Notes under the pieces: generated by a model
Database searches by the model: none
The model's input: only the letters and a program-made list of their open reading frames with translations
What the model was told of the DNA's origin: nothing
Made by a program: the position numbers and the translations under genes
Source of the DNA: Rhodospirillales bacterium 70-18
Lineage (GTDB): Bacteria; Pseudomonadota; Alphaproteobacteria; Acetobacterales; Acetobacteraceae
Length of the DNA: 64,000 bases
Reading direction: 5' to 3'
NCBI GenBank assembly: GCA_001899585.1
Contig: MKWE01000051.1
Coordinates: 1-64,000, forward strand
Part shown: piece after piece, positions 17,292 through 25,795 of the stretch
Position numbering within the stretch: position 1 is the stretch's first letter
Layout of the letters: every line of letters starts with the position of its first letter

Positions 17292-18524
17292 TGACCGACC
17301 CGGCGCGGGCGGCGGCCGAGGCGGCCGCCCGCGCCTCCTACGGCCGTCTGGTCGCCTGGCTGGCCGCGCGCACGCGCGACGTGGCCGCCGCCGAGGACGC
17401 GCTGGCCGACGCCTTCGCCGCCGCGCTGCGCACCTGGCCGGCGCGCGGCGTGCCCGACCGGCCGGAGGCATGGCTGCTGACCACGGCCCGCCGCAACCTG
17501 GGCCACGCCGCCCGCCACCGGCTGGTGCGGGCCGCCGCCGCCCCCACACTGCATTTGCTCGCCACGGCCGCGCAGGACCGCGACGAGGCGGGCGCCTTCC
17601 CGGACGAGCGGCTGAAGCTGCTGTTCGTCTGCGCCCACCCGGCGATCGACCCGGCTATGCACACGCCGCTGATGCTGCAATCGGTGCTGGGGCTGGACGC
17701 CGCCCGCATCGCCGCCGCCTTCGTCGTCGCGCCCGCCGCGATGGGCCAGCGGCTGGTGCGCGCCAAGGCGAAGATCCGCGACGCCGGCATCCGCTTCGCC
17801 GTGCCCGGGCCGGCGGACCTGCCGGCCCGGCTGGCCCCGGTGCTGGACGCGGTCTACGCCGCTTTCGGCACCGCCTGGGACGCACCGCCCAGGGGTGAGG
17901 AGCCTGGCGGGCCGGCGGCGAACCTGGGCGAGGAGGCCATCTGGCTCGCCCGCCTCATCGCCAGCCTGCTGCCGGAGGAGCCGGAGGCGCTGGGCCTGCT
18001 CGCGCTGCTGCTGCACTGCCAGGCCCGCCAGCCGGCCCGCCGCGACGCCGCCGGTTTCGTGCCGCTCTCGGCGCAGGACCCGGCGCTGTGGTCCGCCCCG
18101 CTGATCGCCGAGGCGGAGGCGGCGCTGCTGCGGGCCTGCGCCCTGGGGCGGATCGGGCGGTTCCAGCTGGAGGCGGCGATCCAGTCCGCCCATGCCGGCC
18201 GGGCGCGCGGCGCGGCGGTGGACTGGGTGGGCAGCGGTGGCCGGGCTGTACGCGGCGCTGCTGGCCGTCGCCCCCACGCTGGGCGCACGCGTCGGCCACG
18301 CCGCCGCGGTGGCCGAGGCGGAGGGCGCGCTGGCCGGCCTCGCCCTGCTGGACAGCATCGGGAGCGCCGAATCCTATCAGCCCTGGTGGGCGGTGCGGGC
18401 GCATCTGCTGGCCCGGCTGGGGCGGCACGGCGCGGCGCGGTCCGCCTACGCGCAGGCCGCCCTGCTGGCGCACGACCCGGCGGTGCGGACGTTCCTGCGG
18501 GCGCGGGCAGGGGCGGGGATGTGA
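17291..18524 (+). pseudogene. ECF42-type RNA polymerase sigma factor, interrupted by a frameshift near 18230
   Basis: Residues 1-310 read as a sigma factor with region 2 (YGRLVAWLAARTRDVAAAEDALADAFAAAL, RPEAWLLTTARRN), region 4 (FVCAHPAIDPAMHTPLMLQSVLGLDAARIAAAFVV) and the start of the C-terminal helical domain (LLALLLHCQARQPARRDA). After GAVDW-like codons the frame fails. The expected continuation (AAVAGLYAALLAVAPTLGARVG through YQPWWAVRAHLLARLGRHGAA) is in the +1 frame from about 18230 to the stop at 18524. Removing one G from the GGG at 18229-18231 restores a full family-length protein. It may be a real mutation, a phase-variable site or a sequencing error. It is coupled to the DGPF gene. 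Confidence 0.8.
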
Positions 18525-18549
18525 GTGGAGAGGACCTGGGCTGGCGCGG

Positions 18550-19218
18550 TCAGAACAGCCCGCCGGCCACCAGGGCCGCGAACACGGCGGCGGCCCCGCC
18601 CAGCACGCCCGCGCCCAGCGCCAGCGCCCCCACCCGCGTGACCACCGAGACCGAGGCCAGCACGATGGCGATCTGCAGCGCGCCGACCACACCCTCGAAC
18701 AGGTGGTAGCGGTGGAAGGCGCGGTCGCGCAGCGCCTCGGACGCCTGGGCCTTGCGCAGCAGTTGGGCCCGGCCCTCGCCGCCCTGGGGGTCGTCGTTCA
18801 GCCGGGCCGAGGTGCCACGCGCCGCCGCCGCCTGCTTGCCCAGCGCGGCCGCCGCCTCTCGGTCCAACGCGGCATCGCGCCCCCCTGCGTCGCGCGCCCC
18901 TGCATCGCGCGCCCATGCAGCGCGCCCTGCGGCCAGCGCGTCCAGCGTTTCGGCATGGGTGGCGTACAGGTTCGCCCGGATGGTCTTGGCCTGGTAGAAC
19001 GCCCAGTCGTCGGCGGCCTGAATATGATGCGTCAGATAGCCGTTTTGCGCGCCTTTCTCGGCCATTTCCGCCACCGCCAGGGTGGCCGCCAGCGCGGCGA
19101 TCAGCACCGCGATCTTGCGTGCGCCATTGTCGTCGTGAGCGTTGCCATGGGTGTCGCCGTGCCGGGCGTGGCCGGCGTGCTCCAGGCCTTCCTTGGCGAA
19201 TTCGAGACTGTCGGTCAT
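18550..19218 (-). CDS. DUF4337 family membrane protein
   Basis: The 222-residue protein matches the DUF4337 layout. A His-rich N-terminus (GLEHAGHARHGDTHGNAHDD) is followed by a membrane helix (KIAVLIAALAATLAVAEMA) and NGYLTHHIQAADDWAFYQAKTIRANLY. Two more hydrophobic segments close the protein (YHLFEGVVGALQIAIVLASVSVV and LALGAGVLGGAAAVFAALVAGGLF). The role of the family is unknown. The middle holds a short Arg-Asp-Ala-Gly repeat (RDAGARDAGGRDA) from a 15-bp tandem repeat in the DNA, which may vary in copy number. GAGGAG eight bases before the ATG supports the start. It stands alone between tRNA-Val and the sigma gene. Confidence 0.8.
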   Translation of the reverse strand: MTDSLEFAKEGLEHAGHARHGDTHGNAHDDNGARKIAVLIAALAATLAVAEMAEKGAQNGYLTHHIQAADDWAFYQAKTIRANLYATHAETLDALAAGRAAWARDAGARDAGGRDAALDREAAAALGKQAAAARGTSARLNDDPQGGEGRAQLLRKAQASEALRDRAFHRYHLFEGVVGALQIAIVLASVSVVTRVGALALGAGVLGGAAAVFAALVAGGLF

Positions 19219-19259
19219 GCGCGTGGCTCCTCGGCGGGGGCGGTGCCGCCAACCGGTCC

Positions 19260-19301
19260 GGGTGCAAACGTCCCGGGTGCAAGCGTCCCGGGTGCAAACG
19301 T
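19260..19301. repeat. 15-bp tandem repeat, about 2.8 copies
   Basis: The unit GGGTGCAAACGTCCC occurs at 19260-19274, then with one change at 19275-19289, then as a partial copy to 19301. It lies between the tRNA-Val 3' end and the DUF4337 start, both on the minus strand, so it is in the leader of the latter. No function is evident. Confidence 0.85.
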
Positions 19302-19318
19302 AAGGGGGGGCCAGAGGA

Positions 19319-19393
19319 TGGTGGGTGCGACAGGGATTGAACCTGTGACCCCCGCCGTGTGAAGGCGATGCTCTACCGCTGAGCTACGCACCC
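19319..19393 (-). tRNA. tRNA-Val (anticodon CAC)
   Basis: Read on the minus strand, the acceptor GGGTGCG pairs with CGCACCC. The D arm is GCTC-AGCGGTA-GAGC. The anticodon stem TCGCC/GGCGG closes the loop TTCACAC with anticodon CAC, which reads GUG. The T arm is ACAGG-TTCAATC-CCTGT. Discriminator A and an encoded CCA follow (19319-19321). All arms are intact. GUG is a preferred Val codon in this GC-rich genome. Confidence 0.96.
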
Positions 19394-19482
19394 ATCCCCA
19401 AGGCGGCGTGTGATAGGTCGGGGGGCTTCCTCATGTCAAGCCGCCGCCGCCGGCGATTGCGCGGCGGCGCCGGCATGCCCAG

Positions 19483-20295
19483 ATGCCGATCATGCGCGCG
19501 TGTCGGATCTCCCTGCTGGTCCTGGCCCTGCTGCCGGCCCCCGCCGCCGCGGACCCGCCGCGCCCGGCGCCCGGCGCGGACCGGCTGAGCTACAGCGCCT
19601 ATGTGGCCGGGCTGCGCGTGTTCACCGTGCGGGCCGAGGTGGATGTGGAGGCCAGCCGCTACGCCGTCAGCCTGGCCTACCAGACCACCGGGCTGTACGG
19701 CGCGCTGGTCCACAGCGACCTGCATTCGACGGTCCAGGGACGGTTCGAGGGCGGCCGGCCGGCGCCCGAGCGGTTCGCCAGCTGGGGCTGGTGGCATGGC
19801 GGCGAGCGGCGGACGCTGATCGACTACCGGGGCGGCCGGCCGGAGATCCTCGCCCTGGTGCCGCCCAACACCGCCGAGCGCGACCCGGTGCCGCCGGCGC
19901 TGCAGCGCGGCGCGACCGAGCCGCTGAGTGCCGTGGCCATGCTGGTGCGCCAACTGGGCGATACCGGGCGCTGCGACGGCTCCGCCCGCCTGTTCGACGG
20001 GCGGCGGCTGTCGGAGATCACCGTGCATACCGCCGGCCCGCAGCTGCTGGGCCGCGATGGCCGCTCTAGCTTCCAGGGCACGGCGATGCGCTGCGATTTC
20101 GAGGGGCGCCAGCTTGCCGGCTTCCTGCGCGACGCCGGCGACCGCGCCCGCCAGCCGCAGCGCGGCAGCGCCTGGCTGGCGCGGGTGCTGCCCGGCGCCC
20201 CGCCGCTGCCGGTGCGGCTGAGCTTCCACCTGGGGCTGATCGGCGATGTGACGATGTACCTGACCGAGGCGACGCCGGCGCGGCTGCCTGATTGA
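19483..20295 (+). CDS. DUF3108 domain protein, exported
   Basis: The 270-residue protein begins with a signal peptide (MRACRISLLVLALLPAPAAA) and continues as a DUF3108 beta-rich domain: LSYSAYVAGLRVFTVRAEVDVEASRYAVSLAYQTTGLYGALV, then SWGWWHGGERRTLIDYRGGRPEI and the C-terminal VRLSFHLGLIGDVTMYLTEA. Such proteins are periplasmic and of unknown function, common in alphaproteobacteria. It is convergent with the glycosyltransferase pair, with only nine bases between the stops. The first of two nearby ATGs (MPIM) is used; the second, three codons on, is equally possible. Confidence 0.8.
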   Translation: MPIMRACRISLLVLALLPAPAAADPPRPAPGADRLSYSAYVAGLRVFTVRAEVDVEASRYAVSLAYQTTGLYGALVHSDLHSTVQGRFEGGRPAPERFASWGWWHGGERRTLIDYRGGRPEILALVPPNTAERDPVPPALQRGATEPLSAVAMLVRQLGDTGRCDGSARLFDGRRLSEITVHTAGPQLLGRDGRSSFQGTAMRCDFEGRQLAGFLRDAGDRARQPQRGSAWLARVLPGAPPLPVRLSFHLGLIGDVTMYLTEATPARLPD

Positions 20296-20304
20296 CAGGC
20301 CGCC

Positions 20305-21408
20305 TCAGCCGCGATGCAGCGCGGCGCGCAGGGCGCGGACCAGATCGGTTGCCATGGCGTGCCAGGCGGCGCGCGGATCGGTGCGCTGCGGCGGCGCCAC
20401 GGTGGGGCGTTCGTCCAGCAGCGCGGCCAGCGCGGCGGCCAGGCTCTCCGGCGTCGGCTCGCACAGCCGGGCCAGCGCCTCGCCCTGCAACTGCTCCACC
20501 AGCCCGCCCACGCGGGTCGCCACCACCCAGCGGCGGGCGGCGATGGCGGCGGCGGCCCCGCCGCTCTGGCTCGCCTCGCGATGCGACAGCACCAGCGCGT
20601 CCGACCATGCGAGCAGGGCGGCGATCTCCTCCTCCGGCACCCAGCGGTTCTCCACCGTCACGCCCGGGATGGCGCGCAGCGCGTCCAGCTCCGGCGAGGC
20701 GGGGCCCTGGCCGACCACGCGCAGCTCGAAATCTGTCCGCCCTCCCAGGCGGCGCAGCGCCTCGGCCAGCAGGTCCAGGCCCTTGTACGGCAGCAGCCGG
20801 CCGAACGAGAGCAGGCGCATCCTGCCGCCATGCGCCATCGCCGGCGGCGGCGGCGGGCCGAAGGCGCGCGGCGGGTGGCTGGACAGGATCAACGGCCGGC
20901 CGCTTCCCTGTTCCAGTTCGCGCAGGCGCTCGCGCACATGCACGCTCAGCGCGATCAGCCCGTCGGCGCGGCGCATCAGCGAGCGTTGCAGGATCATCTG
21001 CAGCGGCAACCCGTCGCCGGGATGCAGGTCGGCATCGTGCACCACCACGAAAAACGGCACCCCGGCGCGGCGCAGGGCGGCGGCCATCAGCAGGTCGAGC
21101 GGGCCGGGCATGGCGCAGATCGCCACATCCAGCCGCAACGCCCGCAGCCGGTCGGCCAGGGTGCCGACCTGGAACGGCGCCAGCGCGCAGCGCAGCAGGA
21201 AGCTGGCCAGCCCGTCATAGGTGGCCACCGGCAATTCGCAGACCGGCGGCGCATCGCCGGGCAGGGTCGGCCCGCGCAACAGCTCGGCCTGGCGCGACAG
21301 CGACAGCACGGCGGTGGCATCCGGCAGGCCGCGCAGGCTCTCGGCCAGTTCGGCGCCGTAGCGCGGGCCGCCGCCGCGCCGCCCCCATTGCCAGACCAGG
21401 ACCCTCAT
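20305..21408 (-). CDS. Glycosyltransferase family 4-like protein
   Basis: The 367-residue protein has the GT-B two-domain layout. The N-terminal acceptor domain begins MRVLVWQWGRRGGGPRYGAELAESL. The donor domain has LLSFGRLLPYKGLDLLAEALRRL, ELRVVGQGPASPELDAL, and the late motif LVLSHREASQSGGAAAAIAARRWVVAT. In family 4 the E(x7)E motif near here binds the nucleotide sugar; the match is loose. Sugar and acceptor are unknown. The start overlaps the stop of the neighbouring glycosyltransferase (ATGA), so the two are coupled and probably act in one surface-glycan pathway. No polymerase or flippase genes are nearby. Confidence 0.85.
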   Translation of the reverse strand: MRVLVWQWGRRGGGPRYGAELAESLRGLPDATAVLSLSRQAELLRGPTLPGDAPPVCELPVATYDGLASFLLRCALAPFQVGTLADRLRALRLDVAICAMPGPLDLLMAAALRRAGVPFFVVVHDADLHPGDGLPLQMILQRSLMRRADGLIALSVHVRERLRELEQGSGRPLILSSHPPRAFGPPPPPAMAHGGRMRLLSFGRLLPYKGLDLLAEALRRLGGRTDFELRVVGQGPASPELDALRAIPGVTVENRWVPEEEIAALLAWSDALVLSHREASQSGGAAAAIAARRWVVATRVGGLVEQLQGEALARLCEPTPESLAAALAALLDERPTVAPPQRTDPRAAWHAMATDLVRALRAALHRG

Positions 21409-22661
21409 GCGGGCGCGGCCATGCCGGGGACAGGCAACCCAAGTGCCGCCAGCGCCGCCGCCAGCCCCTGCGTGCCCAGCCGGGCCGCGGCCATCAGCCG
21501 CCCGGCCTCGCCCAGCGCCGCGCGGGCGGCGGGGTCGTCGGCCAGCCGGGCCAGATGGGCGGCGGCCGAACCGATATCCGGCTCCGCCCACACGGCTCCC
21601 GGCGCCTCCAGCACGCCGCGCGGGTCGTGGGCGGGAACCAGGCGGAAATCGACCAGGGCGGCGCTGGTGGCGTCCATGAAATCCATGTTGCCGGACCAGC
21701 CGGTGGCCACCACCGGGCGGCCCAGCAGCATCGCCTCCGCCGGTACCAGCCCGAACCCTTCGCTGCGGTGCAGCGACAGCAGGATGTCGGCGCAGGCGGT
21801 GAGCGCGTGGCTGTCGCCCTCGGGCAGGGTGCGGGTTTCCAGCCGGATGTTCGGGGCGCCGGCCACGGCGTCCCGAATCAGGGCGAAATCGGCCGGAAAA
21901 TGGTCGGTATTGCCGATTTTCAGCAGCAGAATCCGGTCCATTCGGGCGCCAAACGCGGCCTGGTGGGCGGCGATGGCGGCCAGCGGGTTCTTGCGCACGA
22001 AACTGGAGGCGAGGTTGAAGGCGCACAGCACCACCACCGCGCCCGCCGGCAGGCCGAACGCCGCGCGGTCCAGCGCCGAGGGGCGCGGGGGGGCGACGGC
22101 GATCGGATACGCCACCACCCGCAGCGCGATCCGCCCGTCCGGCGGCAGGATGGTGGCCACGGCGTCGGCGGTGAAGCGGCTGGGCACCCAGACTTCATGC
22201 ACGCAGCGCAGCCCGACCCGCCAGGAGTCCGGCACCACCGGCAATTCCCACGCCCAGTGGCCGATCACCCGCCTGCCATGCGCCACCGCGCGCGGCAGGC
22301 GCAGCAGGGCCCAGGGCATCAGCGGCGCGTTGATGTGCAGCAGCAGCGGCGCGCCGGGCGGCGGGCGTTCTATCACGCGCGGCGCGCCGGGGCCGGGCAT
22401 GCGGTCGCCGGTGTCCAGCCCCCAGTTCGGCACGCCGAGATGGTCGAGCCCGCGGCGCATCAGGCGGGCGCCCATGCCGAGGCCGGAGGCGCTGGACAAT
22501 TCGCCGCCCACCGCGATGCCGCCCGCGGCCGGCGGTGGCTGGCGGTCGATGCGCGGGGCCAGCAGGCTGGTGCCGTACGCGAACAGCGCCCGCCGGCGAT
22601 GCGCCGGCAGCATGCGCCAGGCCCGGTGCAGCGGGTGCAGCGTGAACTTTGCGGAAGTCAT
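21405..22661 (-). CDS. Glycosyltransferase family 4-like protein
   Basis: The 418-residue protein is GT-B type with LLLHINAPLMPWALLRLPRAVAHGRRVIGHWAWELPVVPDSW in the acceptor half. Typical family features follow: VPSRFTADAVATILPPDG, FNLASSFVRKNPLAAI and ADILLSLHRSEGFGLVPAEAMLLGRPVVATGWSGN, which contains the E(x7)E donor-site motif (EGFGLVPAE). The sugar is not predictable. It is the first gene of the overlapping pair and begins 63 bases after the peptide transporter operon ends, on the same strand. Confidence 0.87.
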   Translation of the reverse strand: MTSAKFTLHPLHRAWRMLPAHRRRALFAYGTSLLAPRIDRQPPPAAGGIAVGGELSSASGLGMGARLMRRGLDHLGVPNWGLDTGDRMPGPGAPRVIERPPPGAPLLLHINAPLMPWALLRLPRAVAHGRRVIGHWAWELPVVPDSWRVGLRCVHEVWVPSRFTADAVATILPPDGRIALRVVAYPIAVAPPRPSALDRAAFGLPAGAVVVLCAFNLASSFVRKNPLAAIAAHQAAFGARMDRILLLKIGNTDHFPADFALIRDAVAGAPNIRLETRTLPEGDSHALTACADILLSLHRSEGFGLVPAEAMLLGRPVVATGWSGNMDFMDATSAALVDFRLVPAHDPRGVLEAPGAVWAEPDIGSAAAHLARLADDPAARAALGEAGRLMAAARLGTQGLAAALAALGLPVPGMAAPA

Positions 22662-22724
22662 GCGGCCGCGACCGTGCCGTCTGGTGCCCCTTCGTGCAAG
22701 GGGTGCGACCGTCCTGGCAGCGGT

Positions 22725-23798
22725 TTATCCGTTCAGGTGGCAGGCGCTGCGGTGGCGGGGCGCCACTTCGGCCAGCGCGGGCGCCACCTCGCGGCAGATC
22801 GGCATGGCGTGCGGGCAGCGCGGGTGGAAATGGCAACCGCCGGGCGGGTTCAGCGGGCTGGGGATTTCGCCGGTGATGGAGGTGAAGGCGCGCTTGCGGG
22901 CCTCGATGCGCGGCACCTCGGAGAGCAGCGCCTGGGTGTAGGGGTGGTTGGGGCGGTCGAAGATCTCCTCGGCCGGCGCCTCCTCGACGATGCGGCCGAG
23001 ATACATGATCACCACCCGGTCCGACAGGTGCTCCACCACGCCGAGGTCGTGGCTGATGAACAGGTAGGTGAGGTTCAGCTCCGTCCGCAGGTCCATGAAC
23101 AGATTGAGGATCTGCGCCTGGATCGACACGTCCAGCGCCGCCACCGCCTCGTCGCACACCAGGAACTCCGGCTGCACGGCGAGCGCGCGGGCGATGCCGA
23201 TGCGCTGACGCTGGCCGCCGCTGAACTGGTGCGGGTAGCGGCGCTTGTAGGCCGGGTCCAGCCCGGCGCGGCGGAACTGGGCATCCACATAGGCGTCGTA
23301 GCCGCCCTTGGGCACCAGGCCGTGCACGCGCGGCGCCTCGCCGACGATCTCGTCCACCCGCAGGCGCGGGTTGAGGCTGGCATAGGGGTCCTGGAAGATC
23401 ATCTGGACCTTGAGCTTGGCCGCCTTGGCCTGCTCGGGGGACATGGTGGCGACGTCCTGGCCCTCGAACAGCACGGTGCCGGCCGATGGCGGCATGATGC
23501 CGGCGACCATGCGGCCGAGGGTGGACTTGCCGCAGCCGGACTCGCCGACCAGGCCCACCACCTCGCCACGGTTGATCACCAGGTCCACGCCGTCGACCGC
23601 GCGCACCACGTCCGACGGGGTTTCGTGGCCGAGCTGGCGGCGGAAGCCGCGCACGAGTTTGGCCGCGGTGTCCAGCTTCTTGCCGAAGCGCTTGGAGACG
23701 CCGCGCAGCTCGATGACGGGCTGGGTGGGGACGGGCTGGGTGGGGACGGGCTGGATGGGGACGGGCTGGGCGGGATCGGGCTGGTTGGGGGGGGTCAT
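22725..23798 (-). CDS. dppF: Peptide ABC transporter ATP-binding protein (DppF/OppF type)
   Basis: The 357-residue ATPase has Walker A GLVGESGCGKST, signature FSGGQRQRIGIARAL and Walker B FLVCDEAVAALD. It also has the C-terminal oligopeptide/dipeptide extension with Cys residues (GCHFHPRCPHAMPICREVAP) that is typical of this transporter class. The N-terminus is unusual: five copies of a QPVPT-like pentapeptide from 15-bp tandem repeats precede the ABC domain. It is the last gene of the five-gene operon and overlaps dppD by four bases. It energises import of short peptides or similar solutes from the periplasm. Confidence 0.92.
   Translation of the reverse strand: MTPPNQPDPAQPVPIQPVPTQPVPTQPVIELRGVSKRFGKKLDTAAKLVRGFRRQLGHETPSDVVRAVDGVDLVINRGEVVGLVGESGCGKSTLGRMVAGIMPPSAGTVLFEGQDVATMSPEQAKAAKLKVQMIFQDPYASLNPRLRVDEIVGEAPRVHGLVPKGGYDAYVDAQFRRAGLDPAYKRRYPHQFSGGQRQRIGIARALAVQPEFLVCDEAVAALDVSIQAQILNLFMDLRTELNLTYLFISHDLGVVEHLSDRVVIMYLGRIVEEAPAEEIFDRPNHPYTQALLSEVPRIEARKRAFTSITGEIPSPLNPPGGCHFHPRCPHAMPICREVAPALAEVAPRHRSACHLNG
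23716..23790. repeat. Five 15-bp tandem units coding QPVPT repeats at the DppF N-terminus
   Basis: Units of the form ACGGGCTGGGTGGGG start at 23716, 23731, 23746, 23761 and 23776, the last three with one to four changes. Because the unit is a multiple of three, copy-number change would lengthen or shorten the Pro-rich tail without breaking the frame. Confidence 0.9.
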
Positions 23799-24772
23799 GC
23801 CGTCACCTCAAGCTGCGGGTGGAAACAGCGCAGCGCGTGGCCGGGCACCGGCTCGGTGATCGGCGGATCGGCCTCGCAGGCGGCGTCGGCGCGGGCGCAG
23901 CGGGTGCGGAAGGCGCAGCCCACCGGCAGGTTCAGCAGCGAGGGGGTCATGCCCGGGATCTGGCGCAGCCGGCTGCCGCGGCGGTTGCGGCTGGGCACGC
24001 TGCCGATCAGGCCATGCGTGTAGGGATGCATCGGGCGGTCCAGCACCGTGGCCACGCGGCCGGTCTCCACGATGCGGCCGGCGTACATCACGGCGATGTC
24101 GTCGGCGAGCCCGGCCACCACCGAGAGGTCGTGGGTGATCCAGATCAGCGCGGTGCCGGCCTCGCGCGCCAGCTTCTGCACCTCGGCCAGGATCTGCGCC
24201 TGTATGGTGACATCGAGCGCCGTGGTCGGCTCGTCGGCGATGATGAGGTCCGGCCGGTGCAGCAGCGCGATGGCGATAGCGACGCGCTGGCGCATGCCGC
24301 CGCTGAACTGGTGCGGGTAGGCGCGCAGCCGCTCGTCCGGGCTGGGGATGCCGACCATGCCGAGCGCGTCGCGGGAGCGCTGCCGCGCCTCGGTGGCGGA
24401 CACCTTGGCGTGGGCGAACACGGTTTCCATCATCTGGGTGTCGATGCGCAGGACCGGGTTCAGCGTCATCATCGGGTCCTGGAAGATCATCGCGATGCGG
24501 TTGCCGCGCAGGTCGCGCAGTTCCGGCTCGGTGAGCTTCGTGAGGTCGCGGCCCTTGAACAGGATGCTGCCGCCGGCGATGCGGCCGGGCGGGTCCACCA
24601 GCCCGATGATCGAGAAGCCGGTGACCGACTTGCCGGAGCCGGACTCGCCCACGAGCCCCAGCACCTGGCCGGAGGAGACGGTGAAGGACACGCCGTCCAC
24701 CGCGCGGACCACGCCGGCGCGGGTTTCGAAATGGGTGCTGAGGTCGCGGACTTCGAGAGTGGGGGCGCTCAT
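23795..24772 (-). CDS. dppD: Peptide ABC transporter ATP-binding protein (DppD/OppD type)
   Basis: The 325-residue ATPase starts [30 protein letters not shown]. Walker A is [11 protein letters not shown], the signature [15 protein letters not shown] and Walker [13 protein letters not shown]. The oligopeptide extension is [20 protein letters not shown]. It pairs with DppF as the nucleotide-binding dimer. The start overlaps the dppC stop by four bases and its own stop overlaps the dppF start by four, so the three are translationally coupled. A longer frame upstream is the shadow of dppC. Confidence 0.93.
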   Translation of the reverse strand: MSAPTLEVRDLSTHFETRAGVVRAVDGVSFTVSSGQVLGLVGESGSGKSVTGFSIIGLVDPPGRIAGGSILFKGRDLTKLTEPELRDLRGNRIAMIFQDPMMTLNPVLRIDTQMMETVFAHAKVSATEARQRSRDALGMVGIPSPDERLRAYPHQFSGGMRQRVAIAIALLHRPDLIIADEPTTALDVTIQAQILAEVQKLAREAGTALIWITHDLSVVAGLADDIAVMYAGRIVETGRVATVLDRPMHPYTHGLIGSVPSRNRRGSRLRQIPGMTPSLLNLPVGCAFRTRCARADAACEADPPITEPVPGHALRCFHPQLEVTA

Positions 24773-25677
24773 CGCTTCAGCCTCGGGTTCAGCACGTCGC
24801 GCAGCTGGTCGCCGACCAGGTTGATCGCCACGATGGTCACCAGCAGGGCGATGCCGGGGTAGAAGCTGATCCAGTACTTGCCCGACAGCATGTACTGGTA
24901 GCCGTTGGCGATCAGCAGGCCCAGCGACGGCTCGGTGATCGGCACGCCCAGGCCGAGGAAGGAGAGGGTGGCCTCCAGCGTGATGGCGCGGGCCACCTGG
25001 ATGGTGCCGATGACGATCAGCGGCGGCAGGCAGTTGGGCAGCAGGTGGCGGAACAGCACCCGCCAGCGCGGCAAAGCGAGGCACTCCGCGGCCTCGATAT
25101 ACTCCCGCCGGCGTTCCACCAGGGCGGCGCTGCGGGCGGTGCGGGCGTAGCGGGCCCATTCCACGATCACCAGCGCCAGCATGACGTTCATCACCCCCTT
25201 GCCGAGGAAGGCGAGGATCATCAGCGCCACTAGGATGGCCGGGAAGGAGAGCTGCAGGTCCACCAGGCGCATGATCAGCGTTTCGATCTTGCCGCCGACA
25301 TAGGCGGCGATCAGGCCCAGCGCCGAGCCGATGATGCCGGCGATCAGCGCCGAGCCGGCGCCGACGGACAGCGAGATGCGCAGGCCGTAGATGATGCCCG
25401 AGAGCATGTCGCGGCCCTGGTCGTCGGTGCCCAGCCAGTAATGCATGGTGCCGGCGCCGTTGAGCGCGCCGGGGGCCAGCCGGCCGTCCATGATGTCGAG
25501 CTGGGCGAGGTCGTAGGGGTCCTGCGGGGTGATGAAGGGGGCGAAGATCGCCAGGGCGGCGATTACCAGCACCACCACCAGCCCGGCCACCGCCAGCTTG
25601 CTTTCGGCGAACTCGCGCGCGAAGCGGCGGAACGGCGTCTCCTCCTTCACCGGGCCGGCGCTTGCCGTGGCGCTCAT
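24769..25677 (-). CDS. dppC: Peptide ABC transporter permease (DppC type)
   Basis: The protein is an inner-membrane permease of about 302 residues. Its N-terminal helix is LAVAGLVVVLVIAALAIFAPF, and the DppC-specific loop is HYWLGTDDQGRDMLSGIIYGLRISL. The EAA-type loop that contacts the ATPases is EYIEAAECLALPRWRVLFRHLLPN. Six helices are expected. The first in-frame ATG is five codons upstream at 25692, but the internal ATG (MSATASAG) has the better purine-rich lead. An AT-rich hairpin element separates it from dppB, so it is probably not translationally coupled to that gene although it is coupled to dppD. Confidence 0.92.
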   Translation of the reverse strand: MSATASAGPVKEETPFRRFAREFAESKLAVAGLVVVLVIAALAIFAPFITPQDPYDLAQLDIMDGRLAPGALNGAGTMHYWLGTDDQGRDMLSGIIYGLRISLSVGAGSALIAGIIGSALGLIAAYVGGKIETLIMRLVDLQLSFPAILVALMILAFLGKGVMNVMLALVIVEWARYARTARSAALVERRREYIEAAECLALPRWRVLFRHLLPNCLPPLIVIGTIQVARAITLEATLSFLGLGVPITEPSLGLLIANGYQYMLSGKYWISFYPGIALLVTIVAINLVGDQLRDVLNPRLKR

Positions 25678-25696
25678 GCCAACCACCGGCATGCGC

Positions 25697-25789
25697 CAAG
25701 CGAGCGAAGTTTTTTTGTTTCTTTTTTTTCAAAAAAAGAAAGTCCTTCTTTTTTGAAAGAAAGAAGCAACGAACTTTTATTCGTTTGAG
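25697..25789. repeat. AT-rich paired-hairpin element, copy 2, between dppB and dppC
   Basis: There are two hairpins with tails pointing outward. The left one is TTTCTTTTTTT with AAAAAAAGAAA, with a T-run and GCGAGCGAAG-type tail to its left. The right one is CTTCTTTTTT with AAGAAAGAAG, then CAACGAACTTTTATTCGTTTGAG. The layout is as in copy 1. It lies inside the operon, where it could act as an attenuator, a processing site or an RNA stabiliser. Confidence 0.85.
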
Positions 25790-25795
25790 CGGCGG

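Noticed and set aside
23716-23790. CRISPR-like regular repeats
   Set aside because: The 15-bp units are contiguous with no spacers and are in frame in dppF. No CRISPR array is present in the window.
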